Below, one piece after another: positions 7,137-15,777 of a DNA stretch of 64,000 nt. The DNA is from Hydrogenophaga pseudoflava NBRC 102511 (GTDB lineage Bacteria; Pseudomonadota; Gammaproteobacteria; Burkholderiales; Burkholderiaceae_C), in NCBI RefSeq assembly GCF_001592285.1, contig NZ_BCWQ01000003.1, forward strand, positions 124,001-188,000, written 5' to 3'. A program made the position numbers and the translations under genes. Numbering within the stretch: the stretch's first letter is position 1; each line of letters begins with the position of its first letter. The notes beneath the pieces are model-generated. The model made no database searches. It saw only the letters and a list, made by a program, of their open reading frames with translations, and was not told the origin of the DNA.

Positions 7137-8561
7137 TCACTGCCGCACGGCGTCGGCCGTGCGTTCGGCCACCGGACTGGGCGGGGGCGGTGCCTCCACC
7201 AGAGGCTGCGCGGGCCGGTAGCCGTCGAGCGCCTGCCGGGTGTCCAGTTCGCGCATCTGGCGGAAGCCGTTCTGGAACAGGATCTTCTGCCCGTCGTTGC
7301 GCAGCTGGGCGTGGGTGACCTCGCCCAGCGCGGCGCGGTGCTCCAGCAGGTAGTTCTGTGACGACTCGGCGATGCGGTCGATCTGGTCGCCGCTGAACCG
7401 GCCATCCGTGCGCAGGCCGTCGACCATGCGCTGCAGGGAGGCCGAGCTGGTGGCGTCCAGCGCCGGCGCAATGCCCAGCGCCTGCAGGGTGGGGTGGTCG
7501 CCAAAGCCGGTCGGGGCCAGCCGGTTCTCGCGCTGGAACTCGGTGAGCAGGCGCTCGGTGCCCGCGCCGAAATCGCTGTCGTCCTTGAGGGACTTGCCGT
7601 TGCGCTGCAAGGCCTGCTGCAGCAGCCGAACGTCGTTGCCCTGGTCCCCGCGGTCGAGCACCGAGGGGTCGTTGACATCGCGCCGGTACGCGGCCAGCGC
7701 GGTCTGGATCTCGGGGATGTGGCGCTCCTCGGAAGGGCGGTAGCGGTCGCTGGCGACCTGGCGGTGCGCGGCCTCCATGGCGAGGGCGTTGCCGGGCTTC
7801 TGGAAGTTCTCCTGGTACTGGCGGGCGAGTTCGCCGGCTTTGTCCGCGTCGTAGTTGGGCACCGAACCGTTCAGTTCGGCCACTTTGTTCATGAACCTCT
7901 CATAGTCCGCTCCCCCCTTCAACGAACCGACCAGTTCCCGGTACGAGGCAGGGTGCTGGTTGGCGTTCTTTGCGAGGATGCACAGCACCTCGAAGCGGCG
8001 CTGTTCCGGAATGTGTTGGCCATGCTGGTCGATGACCTCCTTGGCTGCGTCGGCCACCGCCTGGACCTGTGGAAAGTCGATGTTTCTGTGAATCCACTGC
8101 TTTCCTGCATCTGAACCCGCCCAGGCGTTGAAGGTGTCCCGGTGCTCGGCGGAGATGAACCGAATGGAAGGTCGGTTCCGCTGGCCGTTGCCATGACTGA
8201 GCAGATCGCTTCTCAGTTCAGCGAGGCCGGCCCTGTCGTCGGGGAAGGGCAGCTGGTGGGTACGGGCATAGGCCGAAGTCTGGGTGATCACCGCATCCAC
8301 ATAGGTGGTCTCTCCGGGCAGGAGAGACCTGCCGTTCACGGCTCCCAATGGCCAGGTGCCACGCTGCCCGAGGTCGACCTGGATGGACCCGAGCGAATAA
8401 CCACTGTTCGCTGCTACGGCAGAGACGGTTCCCCATTCCTGGGGGCCCACCCCGGCGACGCTCAAGCGGTACGAGGCAGGGCCTCCTTCGGTGCCTCGTC
8501 CCACGACGAAGTACACCGCTCCGGCACGTTGTGCCGCGTCATTGATATCGATGTGTTTCAT
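7137..8561 (-). CDS. Peptidoglycan-binding, lysozyme-like protein; candidate antibacterial effector
   Basis: 474 residues without a signal peptide. Residues about 15-80 (GRGTEGG, then NSGYSLGSIQVDLGQRG) resemble the active-site region of lysozyme-like muramidases, with Glu about residue 25 a candidate catalytic acid; this is inference. Residues about 312-372 form a PG_binding_1 repeat (DRGDQGNDVRLLQQALQ...DFGAGTERLLTEFQ). The tail is Pro-rich (VEAPPPPSP) and ends disordered. The gene lies 39 bp downstream of an LprI-type lysozyme inhibitor on the same strand, the arrangement expected for a cell-wall-degrading toxin and its immunity protein. No secretion machinery is in the window, so the export route is unknown. 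It could alternatively be a prophage-derived endolysin. Parts of the 5' half look less G+C-biased than the neighbours. Confidence 0.6.
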   Translation of the reverse strand: MKHIDINDAAQRAGAVYFVVGRGTEGGPASYRLSVAGVGPQEWGTVSAVAANSGYSLGSIQVDLGQRGTWPLGAVNGRSLLPGETTYVDAVITQTSAYARTHQLPFPDDRAGLAELRSDLLSHGNGQRNRPSIRFISAEHRDTFNAWAGSDAGKQWIHRNIDFPQVQAVADAAKEVIDQHGQHIPEQRRFEVLCILAKNANQHPASYRELVGSLKGGADYERFMNKVAELNGSVPNYDADKAGELARQYQENFQKPGNALAMEAAHRQVASDRYRPSEERHIPEIQTALAAYRRDVNDPSVLDRGDQGNDVRLLQQALQRNGKSLKDDSDFGAGTERLLTEFQRENRLAPTGFGDHPTLQALGIAPALDATSSASLQRMVDGLRTDGRFSGDQIDRIAESSQNYLLEHRAALGEVTHAQLRNDGQKILFQNGFRQMRELDTRQALDGYRPAQPLVEAPPPPSPVAERTADAVRQ

Positions 8562-8600
8562 TGTCTTTCCCCCTGAATCGGTCTCTCTGGACCGTGGTGC

Positions 8601-9035
8601 TTATTTGCCGAGCCTGGTGATGGTCAGGTGGCGTTGCAGCTGCTGGCGACGCTGTGCGGTCCAGCGGATTTCGTTCTCGTCGACTCCCATGTCCAGTCCC
8701 TGCGGGTCGTAGACGCTCTGTGCCAGGGTGCCTTCCTGTTCGATGAACGTCTTCCATGCGTTCTGGGACTTCGTCAGCTCGGCCCGCTGCGACTCGTTCA
8801 GCTGTCTGGCCAGGGCTTCGTACAACTGGTTCAGCTGATCCTTCTGCCAGGCCAGCTCTTTCTGGATGCACGGCGCCTGCTCCACGCGCCCGTTGGCCTT
8901 CTTCATACAGTCCAGGTAGGTCTTGCTTTCCAGCTGCCCGAGCGGGGGCGGGGCTTCCGGGGTTTCGCTGGCGGTGGTGGCGCAGCTGGCGGCGCCCAGG
9001 GACAGGGCGAGGAGGGCGATTCGGATGGGTTTCAT
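8601..9035 (-). CDS. LprI/DUF1311-family lysozyme-inhibitor-like lipoprotein; candidate immunity protein
   Basis: 144 residues from MKPIRIALLALSLGAASC. The signal sequence ends at a Cys, so the protein is probably a lipoprotein. The mature helical domain has the DUF1311/LprI pattern: two conserved Cys (YLDCMKK and APCIQKE), then WQKDQLNQLYEAL, AELTKSQNAWKTF and a C-terminal Gln-rich helix. LprI of Mycobacterium tuberculosis and related proteins inhibit c-type lysozyme. It is transcribed before the lysozyme-like gene with a 39-bp gap. Periplasmic location would suit neutralising a toxin that acts on peptidoglycan. Start chosen at the signal peptide; the longer upstream reading lacks any family feature. 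Confidence 0.75.
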   Translation of the reverse strand: MKPIRIALLALSLGAASCATTASETPEAPPPLGQLESKTYLDCMKKANGRVEQAPCIQKELAWQKDQLNQLYEALARQLNESQRAELTKSQNAWKTFIEQEGTLAQSVYDPQGLDMGVDENEIRWTAQRRQQLQRHLTITRLGK

Positions 9036-9158
9036 GGTGGGTGGTGTGACAGCGGTGGACAGAACCAGGCAAGGCCCGGGAACCCCAAAAATGCTAGCAC
9101 TTTGGTATGCAACGACTTGTAAGACCCACCCCCTTCGGCGGGTGCCGCCCCGCGAGGC

Positions 9159-9172
9159 TTGACATGTATCAA
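9159..9172. promoter_or_regulatory. FNR/ANR-type box upstream of the hemerythrin gene
   Basis: TTGACATGTATCAA fits the ANR/FNR consensus TTGAC-N4-ATCAA and is centred about 90 bp upstream of the hemerythrin ATG. A hairpin-capable sequence (GCCGACC GGAC GGTCGGC, 9214-9231) follows in the presumed leader. Control of an O2/NO-binding hemerythrin by an oxygen sensor makes biological sense. Confidence 0.5.
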
Positions 9173-9255
9173 ACCCCCTGGCACCCGGTTCCGCCATATT
9201 CGGGGAACCATTCGCCGACCGGACGGTCGGCTATGCACAGCCGGAGACAACACCC

Positions 9256-9849
9256 ATGACCCACGAAGCCCTGCGCGTCATTCGCGAAGAACACGCCACC
9301 CTGGCAGCCATGCTGCAGTCGCTGATGCAGCTGGTGCGGCGCGGGCCCGAGGTCAACGGTCTGGACGATTCCGGTCGCTTTTTCGATGTGCTGCGCGCGA
9401 TGCTGTTCTACATCGACGAGTTCCCCGAGCGGCACCACCACCCCAAGGAGTCGGACCTGCTGTTCCCGCGCGTGGTCAAGGCCGCACCGCACACCATGGC
9501 CACCATCGACCAACTGGAGCGCGACCACCTGCGCGGCGAGCCCCGGGTGCGCGAACTCATGCACATGCTGGTGGCCTGGGAACTGCTGGGCGACGGGCGC
9601 CGGGCGGCCTTCGTCGACGAGGTCACGCGCTATGTCGACTTCTATCTGGAGCACATGCGGCTGGAAGAGACCGTGATCCTGCCGGAGGCCGAGCGCCACC
9701 TCACCGAAACCGACTGGCACGCGCTCAACGCCGCCTTCGCGACCAACCAGGACCCGCTGAACGGCCGCATTCCGCGCGACCCGCAGTTCGACCGCCTGTT
9801 CACCCGCATCGTGATGAAGGCGCCGGCGCCGGTCGGTCTCGGCGGCTGA
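9256..9849 (+). CDS. Hemerythrin HHE domain protein
   Basis: 197 residues, all-helical. Di-iron ligands of the HHE fold are visible: EEHATLAAML near residue 11 (first His), DEFPERHHHPKESDLLFP near 58 (HHxxE-type cluster), QLERDHLRGE near 93, and YLEHMRLEETVILP near 132 (HxxxE). Such proteins bind O2 or NO, or help repair iron centres. A GGAG Shine-Dalgarno lies 9 nt upstream. It is a single gene with a possible FNR-type box upstream, pointing to regulation by oxygen tension. The next gene starts 63 bp downstream. Confidence 0.9.
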   Translation: MTHEALRVIREEHATLAAMLQSLMQLVRRGPEVNGLDDSGRFFDVLRAMLFYIDEFPERHHHPKESDLLFPRVVKAAPHTMATIDQLERDHLRGEPRVRELMHMLVAWELLGDGRRAAFVDEVTRYVDFYLEHMRLEETVILPEAERHLTETDWHALNAAFATNQDPLNGRIPRDPQFDRLFTRIVMKAPAPVGLGG

Positions 9850-9912
9850 AGGAGGGCCCCACGCTCCGCCGCTGCGCGGGTCGCGGTTGCCTTGACGCGC
9901 CACAATGGGCGG

Positions 9913-11130
9913 ATGCCCCTTTCCTCGCCGCACGACCCCATTCCCTACGGGCGCCTGGCCCTGGCGCTCTCGCTCGGTGCGGCGGTGTCGCTGGGCATCA
10001 CACGCTTTGCCTACGGGCTGCTGCTGCCACCGATGCGCGAGGACCTGGGCTGGAGCTATGCGCTGGCCGGGTCGATGAACACGGCCAACGCCGTGGGCTA
10101 CCTGCTCGGCGCGATGGCCATGGCCCGGCTGCTGCAGCGCACGTCGCCCAGCCGGCTGTTCGTGGTCGGGGCCGTGCTGGCCACGCTGTTCATGGCGGCC
10201 AGCGGCTTTTTCACCAGTGCCGCGGCGCTGCTGCTGCAGCGGCTGCTGGCGGGTGTGGCCAGCGGCCTGGTGTTCAGCACCGGTGGCCTGCTGGCGGCGC
10301 GGCTGGGGACGCGGCAGCCACAGCGCAGCGGCCTGCTGCTGGGCCTGTACTACGGGGGCACGGGCATCGGCATCGCGCTGTCGGCGCTGGGGGTGCCGCT
10401 GGTGCTGGACATGGCGCAGGGACGGCCGCACGCCTGGTCCTGGGGCTGGTGGGCGATGGCGCTGCTGTGCGCGGGCGCCACGGCGCTGATGGTCTGGCCG
10501 GCCCGGGTGCTGGACCGGCTGGAGGCCGCGCCGCCCGTGGCCGCCAGCGGTGCCGCCGGGCTCACGGAGGCTCCGCGCCGCTTCCGCTGGCGCGACTTCG
10601 CCTTCGGCCTGCTGGGTTACATGGGCTTCGGCATCGGCTACATCGGCTACATGACTTTCGTGATCGCGCTGCTGCGCGAGCAGGGCGCCAGCGCGGCGGC
10701 GGTGTCCACCTTCTACGCGCTGCTGGGCCTGGCGGTGATCGCGTCCTCGCGCATCTGGGCGGGCCTGCTGGACCGCCACCGCGACGGCCAGCCGCTGGCG
10801 CGCCTGAACGCGCTGCTGGGGGTGGCCGCCATCGTGCCGGCGCTGACCACCGCCTGGCCGCTGCTGCTGGCCTCGGGCCTGCTGTTCGGCGCGGTGTTCC
10901 TGTCGGTGGTGGCCAGCACCACCGCCCTGGTGCGCCACAACCTGCCGCCGACGCAGTGGGCGGCCGGCATCAGCGCGTTCACCGTGACCTTCGCAGCCGG
11001 GCAGATCGTTGGCCCCACGGTGGTGGGTTTCATCGCCGACGGCCCCGGCGGCCTGGCGCGCGGCCTGGTGTTCTCGGCCGGCGCGCTGTGGCTGGGCGCA
11101 CTGCTGGCCTTGCGACAGCGTGCCCTCTGA
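9913..11130 (+). CDS. YbfB/YjiJ-family MFS transporter
   Basis: 405 residues from MPLSSPHDPIPYGRLAL, with about 12 hydrophobic segments. The 'SLGITRFAYGLLLPPMREDLGW' stretch in the first helix and loop is the signature of the YbfB/YjiJ family. A Met seven codons earlier (9892) is possible, but a -10-like CACAAT ends exactly 6 nt before 9913, suggesting that 9913 is the start of a leaderless mRNA. Substrates of this family are largely unknown; no neighbour gives a firm hint. It converges on the glutathione transferase gene with a 3-bp gap. Confidence 0.85.
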   Translation: MPLSSPHDPIPYGRLALALSLGAAVSLGITRFAYGLLLPPMREDLGWSYALAGSMNTANAVGYLLGAMAMARLLQRTSPSRLFVVGAVLATLFMAASGFFTSAAALLLQRLLAGVASGLVFSTGGLLAARLGTRQPQRSGLLLGLYYGGTGIGIALSALGVPLVLDMAQGRPHAWSWGWWAMALLCAGATALMVWPARVLDRLEAAPPVAASGAAGLTEAPRRFRWRDFAFGLLGYMGFGIGYIGYMTFVIALLREQGASAAAVSTFYALLGLAVIASSRIWAGLLDRHRDGQPLARLNALLGVAAIVPALTTAWPLLLASGLLFGAVFLSVVASTTALVRHNLPPTQWAAGISAFTVTFAAGQIVGPTVVGFIADGPGGLARGLVFSAGALWLGALLALRQRAL

Positions 11131-11133
11131 GGT

Positions 11134-11745
11134 TTATTTGGCCAGACCCTCGGCCTTGAGGGCTGCCTGCACGGCAGGGCGCGCGCCGACGCGTGCGCGG
11201 TAGGCATTCAGGTTGGCCAGGCCGCTGATGTCCACGCCGACGAAGGCGGCCCAGTTGGTGACGGTGAACAGGTAGGCGTCGGCCACGCTGAAGGCGTCAC
11301 CCAGCAGGTATTGCTTGCCGGCCAGCTCGCCGTCGACCCAGGCCAGGCGCTGCTCCAGGCGGTCCTTGAAGGACTGCTTGGCTTCGGCGGGCATGGCCGG
11401 GTTGAACAGGGGCGAGAAGCTCTTGTGCAGCTCGGTGCCGATGAAGGTCAGCCACTCCATCAGGCGGTAGCGGCCCAGGGTGCCGTAGGCCGGGGCGAGG
11501 TTCTTCTCGGGCGCCTGGTCGGCGATGTACTGGACGATGACCGGGCCTTCGCGCAGCTTCTCGCCGTCGGCCATCACCAGCAGCGGCACATAGCCCAGCG
11601 GGTTGATGGTGTAGTAGTCGGTGCCGTCGGGCAGCTGGTGGGTCTTGGTCGGGGCCGGGATGGCCTCGAAGGGCAGACCGGATTCGTGCAGCACGATGTG
11701 GGGCGAAAGCGAGCAGGCGCCGGGCGAGTAGTAGAGCTTGAGCAT
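11134..11745 (-). CDS. Glutathione S-transferase (GstA type)
   Basis: 203 residues with the thioredoxin-like N-domain (MLKLYYSPGACSLSPHIVLHE, with the Ser/Cys active-site region characteristic of bacterial beta-class GSTs), the 'NPLGYVPLL' cis-Pro loop near residue 50, EGPVIVQYIAD near 65 and an all-helical C-domain. It conjugates glutathione to electrophiles or reduces peroxides; the substrate is not predictable. The ATG is preceded by AAGGAGA. Divergent from the agmatinase gene, with 175 bp between. Confidence 0.92.
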   Translation of the reverse strand: MLKLYYSPGACSLSPHIVLHESGLPFEAIPAPTKTHQLPDGTDYYTINPLGYVPLLVMADGEKLREGPVIVQYIADQAPEKNLAPAYGTLGRYRLMEWLTFIGTELHKSFSPLFNPAMPAEAKQSFKDRLEQRLAWVDGELAGKQYLLGDAFSVADAYLFTVTNWAAFVGVDISGLANLNAYRARVGARPAVQAALKAEGLAK

Positions 11746-11920
11746 GGGGGTCTCCTTGGTGTGAACGACGAAAGCGGGTGATGCTATCGGGCCGCCGGGT
11801 TTTCTGCTGACAGCGGGTCTGGCCCGGCTCGCGGGGCTTCAAGTGGTCCTGTCGAATGGCTTGCTTCGAAGTATCTTTCAGGCCACTTGGGCCCCGGCGG
11901 CCCGTCACTTCCTACGATCC

Positions 11921-12847
11921 ATGGCCACCGGTCAATTCGCTTTCGCCCTCAACACCAACCGCTTCCTGGCCTGCGCGCCGCTGGCGGACCAGCCGTTCGC
12001 CATCTCGGGCGTGCCCTACGACGGCGTGGTGACCAACCGCCCTGGCGCGCGCTTCGGGCCGCAGGCGATCCGCGCCGCCAGCCTGATGCTGTGCGACGGC
12101 ATCCACCCGGTGTTCGACGTCTCGCCGCTGGAGCTGCTGGGCGATGCGCTGGACATGCGCCTGCCCAACGCCTCGCCGCTGCCCGAGGTGCGCGCGCACA
12201 TCGAGAGACAGGCGGCCGAGCTGATGGCGAAACACCACTGTGTGTTCCTTGGCGGCGACCACTCGGTCACGCTGTCGCTGCTGCGCGCCGCCCGTGCGAA
12301 GCATGGAGAGGCCCTGGCCTGCGTGCATTTCGACGCCCACTGCGACACCTGGACCGACCATTTCGGCGAGCCCTCGGGCCACGGCACCTGGACCTATGAA
12401 GCGATCCAGGAAGGCCTGATCAGCGCCGAGCACACGGTGCAGATCGGCATCCGTTCGCCCGGCGTGCGCGCCGCGCGCGAGTACGTGGCCGACCAGGGCG
12501 GGCAGATCTTCACGGCGCGGGCGCTGCGTGGTCTGGACGGCGCGGCGCTGGGTCCCGTGCTGGCAGCGATCCGCGAGCGCATCGGCGACCGGCCCTGTTA
12601 CCTCACGCTGGACATCGACGTGCTGGACCCGGCCTTTGCGCCAGGCACCGGCACACCCGAACCGGGCGGCCTGACCAGCGCCCAGGTGCTGACCTTCATC
12701 GAGGAACTGGCCGGGCTGAACTGGGTGGGCATGGACTGCGTCGAGGTGGCGCCGGCCTACGACCACGCCGAACTGACGACCAATGCGGCCGCCACCTTTG
12801 TCTGGGCCTATCTCTGCGGCCAGGTCGCCAAGCGCACGACGGCCTGA
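11921..12847 (+). CDS. speB: Agmatinase / ureohydrolase family protein
   Basis: 308 residues of the arginase fold. The Mn-binding motifs are complete: GGDHSVTLSLL near residue 107, HFDAHCDTW near 132 and DIDVLDPAFAPGTGTPEPGG near 228. Agmatinase hydrolyses agmatine to putrescine and urea. The position at the head of a putrescine utilisation cluster supports agmatine (or a related guanidino compound) as substrate; guanidinobutyrase is the main alternative. The start at MATGQFAFAL was chosen because an upstream in-frame Met adds 26 residues without family similarity. The puuB-like gene begins 2 bp after the stop, so the two are one operon. Confidence 0.85.
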   Translation: MATGQFAFALNTNRFLACAPLADQPFAISGVPYDGVVTNRPGARFGPQAIRAASLMLCDGIHPVFDVSPLELLGDALDMRLPNASPLPEVRAHIERQAAELMAKHHCVFLGGDHSVTLSLLRAARAKHGEALACVHFDAHCDTWTDHFGEPSGHGTWTYEAIQEGLISAEHTVQIGIRSPGVRAAREYVADQGGQIFTARALRGLDGAALGPVLAAIRERIGDRPCYLTLDIDVLDPAFAPGTGTPEPGGLTSAQVLTFIEELAGLNWVGMDCVEVAPAYDHAELTTNAAATFVWAYLCGQVAKRTTA

Positions 12848-12849
12848 CC

Positions 12850-14163
12850 ATGTTCGCGCGATCCCTCACCGGCTCCGACACCCAGCTCAACCAGAAGAGC
12901 TACTACGAGGCCAGCGTGGTCCGGCCGGCGGCCTGTGCGCCGCTGGAAGGGGCGGTCGAGGCCGACGTGGTGGTGGTGGGCGGCGGGTTCGCCGGGCTGT
13001 CGGCGGCGCTGGGGTTGCGGCAGAAGGGGTTGAGCGTGGTGCTGCTGGAGGCCGACCGCATCGGCTCGGGCGCCAGCGGCCGCAACGGTGGCCAGGCCAT
13101 CGTCGGCTACGCCAGCGGCCAGGGACCGTTCGAGGCGCAGCTGGGCGCGGCGGACGCGCAGCGCGCCTGGGACCTGTCGGTGGAGGCGGTGGAACTGATC
13201 GAGCAGCGCATCGCGGCGCACGGCATCGATTGCGACTGGCGGCGCGGCTACACCTACGTCGCCGATTCGCCAAAGAAGGCGCGGGCCCTGCACGAAGAAT
13301 TCGAGGACCACAGCCGGCGCGGCGTGGCCTGCGACTGGGCCGAGGGCGCGGACGTGGCGCGCTTCATCCGCAGCCCGCGCTACGTGGCGGCCTTCCGCGA
13401 AAACACCTCGGGCCACCTGCACCCGCTCAAGTACGCGCTGGGCCTGGCCCAGGCGGCGCGGGCGGCGGGCGTGCGCATCCACGAGCACTCGCCCGTGACG
13501 GGGCTGGACCGCGGCCGCACGCTGGTGGCGCGCACCGCCCGAGGCCAGGTGACGGCGCGCTTTGGCGTGCTGGCGGGCAACTGCATGCTGCCGGAGTTCG
13601 GGCCGGCGGTGGCGCCCGAGATCGCGCCGCGCATCATGCCGGTGGGCACCTACATCGTCGGCACGGCGCCGCTGGACCCTTCGCTGTGCGAGCGCCTGAT
13701 CCCCGGCCGCGCGGCGGTCTGCGACAACAACTTCGTGCTCGACTACTTCCGCTTCAGCGCCGACCACCGGATGCTGTTCGGTGGCCGCGTGAGCTACACC
13801 ACCATGACCCCGCCCGACCTGAAGGGCGTGATGGCGCGGCGCATGGGCGCCGTGTTCCCCGAGCTGAAAGCTGCGCCGGTGGAGTACGTCTGGGGCGGTT
13901 TCGTCGACATCAGCATGAACCGCGCGCCCGACTTCGGGCGGCTTGGCGACAACCTCTACTACCTGCAGGGCTTCAGCGGCCACGGCGTGGCGCTGACCGG
14001 CCTGGCCGGCCAGATGGTGGCCGAGGCGGTGGCAGGGCAGGCCGGCCGCTTCGACCTGTTCGCGCGCCTGAAGCACCACGCGTTTCCGGGCGGCCCGCTG
14101 CTGCGCACGCCCACGCTGGCGCTGGGCATGCTCTGGCACCGCATGAAGGATGTGATCGGCTGA
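12850..14163 (+). CDS. puuB: Gamma-glutamylputrescine oxidase-like FAD oxidoreductase
   Basis: 437 residues. The DAO-type FAD-binding motif VVVVGGGFAGLSAALGL lies near residue 39 and 'SGASGRNGGQ' near 75; both are typical of PuuB (gamma-glutamylputrescine oxidase) and OrdL proteins. The C-terminus has 'YLQGFSGHGVALTGLAGQ', the FAD-proximal loop of the family. PuuB oxidises the amine of gamma-glutamylputrescine to the aldehyde, releasing NH3 and H2O2. The neighbours puuD, puuA and puuC homologues support this role over glycine or sarcosine oxidation. Coupled to agmatinase with a 2-bp gap and convergent with the MocR regulator. Confidence 0.87.
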   Translation: MFARSLTGSDTQLNQKSYYEASVVRPAACAPLEGAVEADVVVVGGGFAGLSAALGLRQKGLSVVLLEADRIGSGASGRNGGQAIVGYASGQGPFEAQLGAADAQRAWDLSVEAVELIEQRIAAHGIDCDWRRGYTYVADSPKKARALHEEFEDHSRRGVACDWAEGADVARFIRSPRYVAAFRENTSGHLHPLKYALGLAQAARAAGVRIHEHSPVTGLDRGRTLVARTARGQVTARFGVLAGNCMLPEFGPAVAPEIAPRIMPVGTYIVGTAPLDPSLCERLIPGRAAVCDNNFVLDYFRFSADHRMLFGGRVSYTTMTPPDLKGVMARRMGAVFPELKAAPVEYVWGGFVDISMNRAPDFGRLGDNLYYLQGFSGHGVALTGLAGQMVAEAVAGQAGRFDLFARLKHHAFPGGPLLRTPTLALGMLWHRMKDVIG

Positions 14164-14175
14164 TGCGCCGGCGGC

Positions 14176-15666
14176 TCAGGCCTTGAGCGCCTGCTGCACC
14201 GCGGCGGCCAGCAGCGGCCCGCCGCGCGCGATGCCCGCCAGTGGCGCGTAGCCGTAGCCGATCACCAGGCCCTTGAGGTCCTGGCGCGCCAGGCAGTAGG
14301 CCGAGAGCGGGCGCACCGTCAGACCCTGCTGGGCGATGCGCTGGGCCAGCGCACGGTCGTCGGTCTGGGCCGGCAGGCGCAGGCACAGGTGCAGGCCCTG
14401 TTCGGCGCCGCTGATGAAGGGGCCCTCCTGGCCGGCGGGGGCGAGCACCGGTTTGAGCGCCTCCAGCAGGCACTGGCGGCGCTCGCCGTAGGTCTGGCGC
14501 GCGCGGCGCAGCGCGCTGCTGAAGTGGCCCATCTCCATGAACTCGGCCAGCGCCGCCTGCAGCGGCATCTGGCCCGGCCGGTTGAGGTCGTAGTGGGCCT
14601 GGCGGAACGCCGCCACCAGCGGCTTGGGCACCACCAGGTAGCCCAGCTTGATGCCGGGGTAGAGCACCTTGGAAAAGGTGCCCATGTAGAGCACGCGGCC
14701 GTCGGTGTCCAGGCCTTCGAGGCTGCTGATCGGCGGGCCGGAGAAGCGGTACTCGCTGTCGTAGTCGTCCTCCAGCACCCAGGCGTTGTGCGTGCGTGCG
14801 GTGGACAGCAGCTGGTGGCGCCGCGGCAGGCTCATCACCGCGCCGCTGGGGTACTGGTGCGAGGGCGTCAGGTAGATCAGGCGCGGCGGCTTGGCGTCGT
14901 CGGCCGCCGACGGCCGGATGCCCTCGTCGTCCACCGGCACCGGGTGCAGGTCCAGGCCGGTGGCCATGAAGGCCTTGACCGCGCCCCAGTAGGCCGGGTC
15001 TTCCACCCAGACGGTGTCGCCGTGGTCGGCCAGCAGGCGGGCGCAGAGTTCGAGCGACTGCTGCGTGCCGGTGGTGACGATGACCTGGTCGGCGTCCAGC
15101 TGCACGCTGCGGAACACGCGCAGGTAGTCGGCGATGGCCCGGCGCAGCGGCGCGTAGCCGCCCGAGCTGTTGTAGTCCAGCATGTCCGGGTAGGTCATGC
15201 GCCAGTGCTTGTTCTGCAGCCGCTGCCAGAGTGTGAGCGGGAAGGCGTTGAAGTCGGCGATGCCGGGCGTGAAGGGCTGGACCTCCAGTTCGGTGGCGCA
15301 GAAGCGGGTGGCCAGGGCCTGGCCGCGCGCCGACATGCGGGGCGCCGGGGCGGGGCTGCGCACGCCCGTGAGGCCCGGGTGGCGGCCCGGCGTGGCGCGT
15401 GGCACGCTGTCGTTCACATAGGTGCCGCTGCCGACCCGGCTGACCAGGTAGCCCTCCACCGAGAGCTGGTTGATGGCCGCCACCACGGTGTTGCGCGAGA
15501 GGTCCAGGTCCTGCGCCAGGTCGCGGCTGGAGGGCAGGCGCTCGCCCGGGCCGAGCTTGCCGTCGAGCATGGCGCGCCGCAGCGCCTCGTAGAGCTGGCG
15601 GTGCAGCGGCAGCGCGTCCTGCGCGCCCAGGCGGTGCATTTCGGCGAGGAGGAATTCGGACAGCAT
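14176..15666 (-). CDS. MocR-family transcriptional regulator (GntR HTH + aminotransferase-like domain)
   Basis: 496 residues. The GntR winged helix is at about 17-83 (LHRQLYEALRRAMLDGKL, LPSSRDLAQDLDLSRNTV, GTYVND), followed by a fold-type I aminotransferase-like domain with 'GTQQSLELCARLL' and 'DDYDSEYRF', and the PLP-lysine region GTFSKVLYPGIKLGYLV. MocR proteins sense PLP adducts of amines (GabR with GABA, for example). It lies divergent from puuD inside the polyamine operon, so control by GABA or a polyamine derivative is the natural inference. A dyad in the 111-bp divergent region is the candidate operator. Confidence 0.9.
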   Translation of the reverse strand: MLSEFLLAEMHRLGAQDALPLHRQLYEALRRAMLDGKLGPGERLPSSRDLAQDLDLSRNTVVAAINQLSVEGYLVSRVGSGTYVNDSVPRATPGRHPGLTGVRSPAPAPRMSARGQALATRFCATELEVQPFTPGIADFNAFPLTLWQRLQNKHWRMTYPDMLDYNSSGGYAPLRRAIADYLRVFRSVQLDADQVIVTTGTQQSLELCARLLADHGDTVWVEDPAYWGAVKAFMATGLDLHPVPVDDEGIRPSAADDAKPPRLIYLTPSHQYPSGAVMSLPRRHQLLSTARTHNAWVLEDDYDSEYRFSGPPISSLEGLDTDGRVLYMGTFSKVLYPGIKLGYLVVPKPLVAAFRQAHYDLNRPGQMPLQAALAEFMEMGHFSSALRRARQTYGERRQCLLEALKPVLAPAGQEGPFISGAEQGLHLCLRLPAQTDDRALAQRIAQQGLTVRPLSAYCLARQDLKGLVIGYGYAPLAGIARGGPLLAAAVQQALKA

Positions 15667-15728
15667 GCGGGTGTGGGCGGGCCATGACAGCGGTCAAATG
15701 GCACCATCTTGTTTTAACAAATGGCCCT

Positions 15729-15757
15729 GATTGTGATCCAATTGCCTCGCCACAATC
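15729..15757. promoter_or_regulatory. Candidate MocR operator in the puuD/MocR divergent region
   Basis: Inverted arms GATTGTG (15729-15735) and CACAATC (15751-15757) are separated by 15 bp and sit between the divergent starts at 15666 and 15778. MocR/GabR regulators bind spaced repeats of this size. The arms overlap an alternative upstream reading of puuD, which supports the later start. Confidence 0.45.
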
Positions 15758-15777
15758 AAGTCTGGAGCTTCAAAGCC

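Noticed and set aside
7137..8561. Assignment as a Xanthomonas-type T4SS effector (XVIPCD)
   Set aside because: The C-terminus lacks the conserved XVIPCD motifs that can be recalled and ends in a short Pro-rich tail, so only a general effector hypothesis is kept.
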